From NCBI GenBank assembly GCA_964625865.1, contig CAZVEV010000086.1, positions 1 through 19,660 on the forward strand: a DNA stretch of 19,660 nt. Direction: 5' to 3'. Source of the DNA: CAZVEV01 sp964625865 (GTDB lineage Bacteria; Planctomycetota; Phycisphaerae; SM23-33). Made by a program: the position numbers and the translations under genes. Each line of letters starts with the position of its first letter. Position 1 is the stretch's first letter. Below the pieces are notes generated by a model. It saw only the letters and a program-made list of their open reading frames with translations. It was not told the origin of the DNA and did no database searches. Shown piece by piece: positions 14,811-19,660 of the stretch.

Positions 14811-17800
14811 TTACGCCCGTCGGCGCCGGCGGACGAGGATCACCGCCCCGCCAAGCCCCAGCAGCGCCATCGTGCCCGGCTCGGGGGTGATCGACACGAC
14901 GCCCGGCGCGTAGGTCACCTGGTAGCCCTGAAGCAGGACCTGGGTGTCATCGAACGTCCCGGCCAGGCTGCCGGTGTACGTCAGGATGTCGTACGAGTCG
15001 GCGGTCGGCGTACCGTCGATTGCCAGCAGCACATCGGTCCCGATCGTCACGTCGCCGTCGACCGTCACGAGGTCCGCATCGGTCCCGTCGACGCTGACGG
15101 TGTAGCTCGAATCGTCGGCGAACGCCAAGTCGCCGGTGATGTCGATCTGTCCAACGCTATTGCCCGGGGCGAGGTCGCCGGTCACTTCGATGCCGCCGCT
15201 GCCGCTGGCGTCAATCGTGCCGGCGCCGGAAAGGCTACCAACCAAGGCGGCAGTCGCAGCGCGCGGAAGTGCTGCACCGCCATTGTAGATGGTGGCGACT
15301 TCCGCGTCGGTCAGCCACCGGTCATAGATGAACACGTCGTCCAGCTTGATGTGGGCCCAGTTCCCTATGTCCGCCGGGTTGCCGGCATTGCCGGAGTTGT
15401 CACGGGCGCCGAAAACTACCGACGAGCCGGTGTTGGCGATGTTGCCGGTTTGGGCAGCCGATATATCGGGGCTGGCCGTATTGCCGTTGACGATCAACTG
15501 TTTCAACTGATTGGTTGTGCCGTCAAAACGAGCCACGAGGTGAAACCAGCCGGCGCTGCCGTTGTTGTCGCCGATATTGAAGGTGCCGTGGGGATTATCA
15601 TCGTGTTGGGGGGTACCGCGGAGGGTGAATGCCATATCGCTGTGACTAGTGTGTCGGCGGACCTGCCAGCCCTGGTTGCTTTCACCACGCTTGGAGATCC
15701 ACGGCTCCCAATCGTCATCGGGGCGTTCCTTGACCCAGGCGACGACGGTCAACTGGTCGCCGGTGTCGAAATCGGCTTCGTTGCCGCCGATGAGGATGGC
15801 GTTGTTCCCGCCGTTGGTGTTCAGCGACTGGAGACCCGTGCCGCTGCCGTACGGCGTGTCGGTATCGCCGAACGTGGGCGAGCCGACAATGCTGCCGTCG
15901 TGGCCGTTGCCGGTGAGGTCGGTAGCCGTTCCGTCGTCGAAGGTCCACATACCCAACAGGCCGCCGGTGGGCTGCCCGGTCGGTACCCCGGGGGTCGTGA
16001 CGGTGACATTGCCATTGAGGGTCAAGGCCTCCGGTTTGGTCGCGCTGACCGTGCCCGAGACGCCCACGTTGCCGCTGTCGACCGTGTACTTCGCGCTGCC
16101 AAGGTTCATTGTCGCGCCCGTGCCGATGGTCACGACGTTGGCCCCCGCCTGCAGCGACGTGCTGCTGACGGTCAGGTTGTTGATGATAGTCATGTTCGCG
16201 CTGGTCGTCGCATCACCGTTCACCGTCAAGTTGTTCATCAAACCGCCGGCGACGTCCAGCGAGGCCCCGGCGCTCACGGTCACCGCGCTGGTGCCGCTCA
16301 GCGCACCGGCCACCGCGTCCATGCTGCCGGACGTGAGGTTCATCGCCCCGGTGAAGCCGGGGTTGGCCACCTTCAACTCGGTCCTGCCGTTGCCTTGCAG
16401 CGTCATGTTGCCGCTGCCGGCGATCGGGACGGTGATCTCCAGCCGCTCGCCGCTGCCGGCGAGGTTTGCCGTAAGGTTCTTGTCATTCAGCGCCAGTCCG
16501 CCGCGCAGACGGAGGCGGGCCGAGGCGCCCGGGGCGATGTTGATCAGCGAGTCGGCGGCAAGCGAGACCGGGCCGTCGATGTTCATGTTCCCGCCGGCCT
16601 GGGCGTAGATCGCGCCGCCGTTGCCGGGCCCAGTGCCCGCAATGCTGATCGACTCGTCGCTGTCGACGGTGATGTTGTTCGTGTCCAGCCGCAACTGGGC
16701 GCCGCTGTTGATCACCGTGCCGCCGCCCGTGTCGCCCAGCGCCCCGCCGTCGGTGATCGACAGGTAACCGGCGTTGACAGTGATCTCCCCGGTGTAGCCA
16801 GGGTTGGCCACCTTCAGTTCGGTGATCCCATTGCCTTCAAGCGTCAGGTCGCCGCTGCCGGTCATCGCAGTGGTGTTGATCTCAAACCGCTCGCCGCTGC
16901 CGGCGACAATCACCCTGAGGTTCTTGTCATTCAGCGCCAGTCCGCCGCGCAGACGAAGGCGGGCCGAGGCGCCGGCAGCCACGTTGATCAGCGAGTTCTC
17001 CGCGAGCGAAACCGGACCGTCGATGTTCATGTTCCCGCCGGCTTGCGCGTAGATCGCGCCGCCGCTGCTCGGACCATCGCCCGCAATACTGATCGACTCG
17101 CCGCTGTCGACGGTGATGTTATTGACGCCCAGCCGCAACTGGCCGCCGCTGACGACCGTGCCGCCGGCCGTGTCGCCCAGCGCCCCGCCATTGGTGATCG
17201 ACAGGATCCCGGCATTGACGGTCGTCACACCGGTGTAGGTGTTGTTGGCGGTCAACAGCATCGTGCCGCCGCCGTTCTTGGTCAGGGCGTCTCCCGAGAC
17301 CACGCCGGACAGCGTCAGCGTGCCGGCAGTGACGTCGAAGATCTGCCCGGTGGCCAGGGCCGTCGTCCCGGTGACCTCGAACGTCCCGCTGCCGCTCTTT
17401 GTAACCGTCTGGCCGGCGGGGACCGACAGCGACACGGCCGTGCCCGTGCCGGCGGTCTGGTCCAGCGTGCCGGAGCCCGCGAAGGTGAGGGTCGGCACGC
17501 TGTAATCGATGCCGGACGACAGCGTGGACCCGACGCCGAGCCCCATCGACGTGAAGGTCACGCCTCCGTTGGCGCCGCCCAGGGTAAGCGTCTTGCCCGC
17601 GTCGATGGTCGTCGGCCCGAAGGCGACGGTCGAACTGCTGATGCCGTTGAGCCCCGAGTCGTCGGTCACGGTAATCGTCGTGCCGGTCATGTCGATCGCG
17701 GCCGAAACCTGCGCCTGCCAATAGCCCGCTTGCGCCGTCGGATCGACGGTCGTCAGGGTGGTGTACGTCCCCCCAGCGGGCTCCTTGAACTGGACGCGAT

Positions 17801-19607
17801 AGTGCTCGCCGCCGGTGTTCTCGTAGAAACCGAACGCCACCGCGTACTTCTGCCCCGCGGTCAGTGCGATGGTCGTTTCCGTCAGCGTGGTTGCGGTCGT
17901 TCCGCCTTCGCCTGCGTCGAAGGTCCCGCTCTGGTCCGCATCCACCCAGACCGAGCCGTCGTCGTCGATCCCGCTCGTGCCGTTATCGTGCGAGATGAAG
18001 AAGTCATGGACGCCGTCCACCTGGGCAACGTAGTACCCGGTCCACATGCCGCTCCACGTTTGGGCATCGCCGCCCACGGGGGCGCCAAAGAAGAACGTCT
18101 CGAGGGCGTCCTCACTGGAATAGAGAAGCGGCCCGGTTTGCGTCGCGTTGGTGTTGGGCGATCCCGAGAGGATCTGCTGGCCGGTGAAGATGCCGCTGCC
18201 GGTGTCCGTATAGCTTCCGCCGTCGGCCGAGAGGTCCTGCTGAAAACCGCCGTCCTCGAATCGACCTGCCTGCAAGCTGTTGCCAAAAGCTGCGGCGCCC
18301 TCGACGGTGAACGTGCCGCCGTTAAGGTTCAGTGCCGCCCCGCCGATCGGGGTCGAGGTGGTCTGCATCTTCAACTCGCCGCCGCTGACCCGAACGGTAT
18401 TGGCGGGGACGATAGTGTTGGTCGTGCCGGTGATCTCCAGCGTCCCGGCGCCGGTCTTGACGAACGTGTTGCTTCCCGTCGCGAGGTTCAGCGCGGTGGC
18501 TGTCATCGCGCCGCTGTTGTTGATCGTGGGCGTGCCCGCCACGGTGTTGGTGATCGCCCCAATCGCCCCACCGCCGGCATCCAACTGCCCGTTGACCACC
18601 AGCGCTCCGGCGCCCGCCGCGTTCACAGCCCCGCCGATGCTCAGTGTCGCCCCGGGATCGACGACGACCGTGCTGCCGGCGACATCCTGGATCTCCAGCG
18701 TTCCGCCCACGTTGGTCTGCGCGGTCCGCGCCGTGACGGTGTACCCGCCGTTGACGATCGCGTCGGTCGCGGAGTCCGGCGGCGCGGGGGACCCGCTCCA
18801 GGTGCCCGCCACGTGCCAGTCGCCACTGGCCTGGCTGGTCGCCGTGCCGCTGGAGAAGAAGTACAATGGCGTGCCGCCGTTGTACAGTTGGCTGGCCTCG
18901 GTGCCCGTCAGCACGCGGTTGCTCCAGACGCCGACCTCGTCGAGCAGACCGTCGAAGTCATTGCCGTCTCTCCGCTTGCCGAGCCAAAAATCGTTGCTGC
19001 CGGAGCCCGTGAAGTCGCCGGCGGTGTCCGTTGCCACCGGCGTGGTGGCCCCGTCAAGATAGACGCTCTGCGCACCGGTCGCTGAGTTGTAGGTGCAGAC
19101 CCAGTGGTGCCAGTTCGTCGTATCGCCGACAACGGCGGCGTTGGTGTAGTTCAGGTCGTCGGACCAAAACGCGAACGTGAACTGGGTGGCATTCCGGAAT
19201 CCGACGTGCAGGCTCTGTCTCGGACTGCCGGTGTCGCCCTGTCCAATGGCGTAGTCTGCTGTACCCGTCGAGCCTCTCTTGGTCCAGAAGCTCAGTGAGA
19301 ACGACTTGTTGAGGATGTCGATCCCGGCCCCGGCGTTCCACGGCACGGTGACGATATCTCCGCTGCCGTCCAGATCGATGGCGCCGTTGAGCGCCCCGCC
19401 GGCCGGCTGCCACGTTGGATCGCCGCTCAGCGTTCCGTCGCTTCCATTGACGGACGAGTCGGCCGCCGTCGTGCTGGGGGACGATTCGTCGAGAGCCCAA
19501 TACCCTTCAAGGTTGGTCAGGAAGTCTGCCCGGGCCGCGGGGCCCGCGCAAAGAAATGCAGCTACTGCAACCGTCACCATCACTCGCTGAAGTGTCGTCC
19601 AATTCAT
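14811..19607 (-). CDS. Large PEP-CTERM surface protein with LamG, PA14 and beta-strand repeats
   Basis: A 1598-residue exported protein, probably an adhesin or glycan-binding component of the cell surface or extracellular matrix. Domains in order: signal peptide (1-27, ends ARA); LamG/concanavalin-like domain (about 28-246, YWALDESS... LLDEVGVWSNR); autotransporter-type beta-strand repeats (KTGAGTLEITG); PA14-like domain (about 446-626, with FFISHDNGTSG); further beta-strand repeats (LTKNGGGTMLLTANNTYTG); two near-identical 147-residue modules (801-947 and 948-1094); a second LamG domain (about 1216-1447, GMWTFDDGTATDLTGNGHDG); an LAPGNSVG turn; and a C-terminal PEPGTMALLGLGG, hydrophobic segment and RRRRRA, the PEP-CTERM exosortase signal. 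No exosortase or autotransporter barrel is present here. ATG 19607 has AAGGAG 7 nt upstream; ATG 19610 is adjacent. A GH-like gene follows 8 bp downstream. Confidence 0.92.
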   Translation of the reverse strand: MNWTTLQRVMVTVAVAAFLCAGPAARADFLTNLEGYWALDESSPSTTAADSSVNGSDGTLSGDPTWQPAGGALNGAIDLDGSGDIVTVPWNAGAGIDILNKSFSLSFWTKRGSTGTADYAIGQGDTGSPRQSLHVGFRNATQFTFAFWSDDLNYTNAAVVGDTTNWHHWVCTYNSATGAQSVYLDGATTPVATDTAGDFTGSGSNDFWLGKRRDGNDFDGLLDEVGVWSNRVLTGTEASQLYNGGTPLYFFSSGTATSQASGDWHVAGTWSGSPAPPDSATDAIVNGGYTVTARTAQTNVGGTLEIQDVAGSTVVVDPGATLSIGGAVNAAGAGALVVNGQLDAGGGAIGAITNTVAGTPTINNSGAMTATALNLATGSNTFVKTGAGTLEITGTTNTIVPANTVRVSGGELKMQTTSTPIGGAALNLNGGTFTVEGAAAFGNSLQAGRFEDGGFQQDLSADGGSYTDTGSGIFTGQQILSGSPNTNATQTGPLLYSSEDALETFFFGAPVGGDAQTWSGMWTGYYVAQVDGVHDFFISHDNGTSGIDDDGSVWVDADQSGTFDAGEGGTTATTLTETTIALTAGQKYAVAFGFYENTGGEHYRVQFKEPAGGTYTTLTTVDPTAQAGYWQAQVSAAIDMTGTTITVTDDSGLNGISSSTVAFGPTTIDAGKTLTLGGANGGVTFTSMGLGVGSTLSSGIDYSVPTLTFAGSGTLDQTAGTGTAVSLSVPAGQTVTKSGSGTFEVTGTTALATGQIFDVTAGTLTLSGVVSGDALTKNGGGTMLLTANNTYTGVTTVNAGILSITNGGALGDTAGGTVVSGGQLRLGVNNITVDSGESISIAGDGPSSGGAIYAQAGGNMNIDGPVSLAENSLINVAAGASARLRLRGGLALNDKNLRVIVAGSGERFEINTTAMTGSGDLTLEGNGITELKVANPGYTGEITVNAGYLSITDGGALGDTGGGTVINSGAQLRLDTNNITVDSDESISIAGTGPGNGGAIYAQAGGNMNIDGPVSLAADSLINIAPGASARLRLRGGLALNDKNLTANLAGSGERLEITVPIAGSGNMTLQGNGRTELKVANPGFTGAMNLTSGSMDAVAGALSGTSAVTVSAGASLDVAGGLMNNLTVNGDATTSANMTIINNLTVSSTSLQAGANVVTIGTGATMNLGSAKYTVDSGNVGVSGTVSATKPEALTLNGNVTVTTPGVPTGQPTGGLLGMWTFDDGTATDLTGNGHDGSIVGSPTFGDTDTPYGSGTGLQSLNTNGGNNAILIGGNEADFDTGDQLTVVAWVKERPDDDWEPWISKRGESNQGWQVRRHTSHSDMAFTLRGTPQHDDNPHGTFNIGDNNGSAGWFHLVARFDGTTNQLKQLIVNGNTASPDISAAQTGNIANTGSSVVFGARDNSGNAGNPADIGNWAHIKLDDVFIYDRWLTDAEVATIYNGGAALPRAATAALVGSLSGAGTIDASGSGGIEVTGDLAPGNSVGQIDITGDLAFADDSSYTVSVDGTDADLVTVDGDVTIGTDVLLAIDGTPTADSYDILTYTGSLAGTFDDTQVLLQGYQVTYAPGVVSITPEPGTMALLGLGGAVILVRRRRRA
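16326..16766 (-). repeat. Second copy of 441-bp intragenic duplication
   Basis: Encodes residues 948-1094 of the PEP-CTERM protein (from YLSITDGGALGD to FTGAMNLTSG). It shares long identical protein blocks with the adjacent first copy, including GGAIYAQAGGNMNIDGPVSL and ASARLRLRGGLALNDKNL. At DNA level the 35 nt starting at 16477 are identical to those at 16921. Confidence 0.9.
16767..17207 (-). repeat. First copy of 441-bp intragenic duplication
   Basis: Encodes residues 801-947 (from ILSITNGGALGD to YTGEITVNAG). Both copies are 147 codons long, because a one-codon insertion near the start of the second is balanced by a one-codon deletion near ERLEIT. Each copy ends in ELKVANPG-Y/F-TG, the beta-strand repeat signature. 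Confidence 0.9.
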
Positions 19608-19614
19608 CATCCTG

Positions 19615-19620
19615 CTCCTT
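19615..19620 (-). promoter_or_regulatory. Ribosome binding site of the PEP-CTERM gene
   Basis: AAGGAG on the minus strand precedes two consecutive ATGs (19610 and 19607) with 4 and 7 nt spacing. The upstream promoter cannot be judged because only about 40 bases remain before the window ends. Confidence 0.65.
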
Positions 19621-19660
19621 CTCACAAAGTACCGGATCACTTGATTCAGCTATCATCTGC

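Noticed and set aside
15351..19085. A 1244-codon open frame on the plus strand opposite the PEP-CTERM gene
   Set aside because: Its protein is Arg/Val/Ala/Asp-rich with no domain signature, the pattern produced by antisense reading of a GC-rich gene whose third codon positions are mostly G or C. The minus-strand product has clear domains, a signal peptide and a C-terminal sorting signal.
14811..19607. Classical type V autotransporter
   Set aside because: It has passenger-type beta-strand repeats but no C-terminal outer-membrane barrel; it ends in a PEP-CTERM signal instead.

Overview
The window reads as a stretch of a high-GC bacterial genome, most likely a planctomycete or a close PVC relative. 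The evidence is the combination of gene families: a PQQ-type propeller with nested EF-hands opening on a W-x-R-F-R-G-P-N-G motif, an HzsA-related multihaem protein, a DUF4159/toroid protein, a secreted sulfatase with a Tat-like leader, a sialate O-acetylesterase and a PEP-CTERM surface protein rich in autotransporter-type repeats. A run of ten Ns inside a low-complexity repeat shows that this is a draft scaffold, probably metagenomic. The taxonomic call is an inference from families, since no rRNA or tRNA is present.

All nine convincing genes lie on the minus strand, so transcription runs from high to low coordinates. In transcript order they are: a large PEP-CTERM protein (LamG, PA14 and beta-strand repeats, 14811-19607); a glycoside-hydrolase-like TIM-barrel protein 8 bp behind it (13207-14802); a sulfatase (11454-13085); a sialate O-acetylesterase-like SGNH hydrolase (9786-11423); a small SAM methyltransferase (9112-9714); a toroid plus tandem DUF4159 protein starting at GTG (6596-8941); an HzsA-related protein with three CxxCH sites (3488-6478); a PQQ-propeller/EF-hand protein (1550-3097); and a metallophosphoesterase 13 bp behind that (256-1536). 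Every protein except the methyltransferase has an export signal.

Gaps are short (8 to 170 bp) except the 390 bp between the HzsA-related gene and the propeller gene. That gap is the most structured non-coding stretch. It holds two inverted 43-bp arms, each with a perfect 8-bp-stem hairpin; the arms differ by a compensated base pair. GC-skewed repeats containing the assembly gap lie between the arms, and four tandem 16-bp units lie on the propeller gene side. The first 255 bases are non-coding, downstream of the last gene.

Taken together, the upstream half (PEP-CTERM protein, GH-like protein, sulfatase, acetylesterase) looks like a locus for binding and stripping a substituted, possibly sulfated and acetylated, polysaccharide outside the cytoplasm. 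The downstream half (DUF4159 protein, multihaem HzsA-related protein, PQQ propeller, phosphoesterase) is a set of exported planctomycete proteins with no settled function. I see no CRISPR array, transposase, prophage, RNA gene or toxin-antitoxin pair. The best candidates for undescribed biology are the hairpin-armed repeat element and the multidomain multihaem protein.
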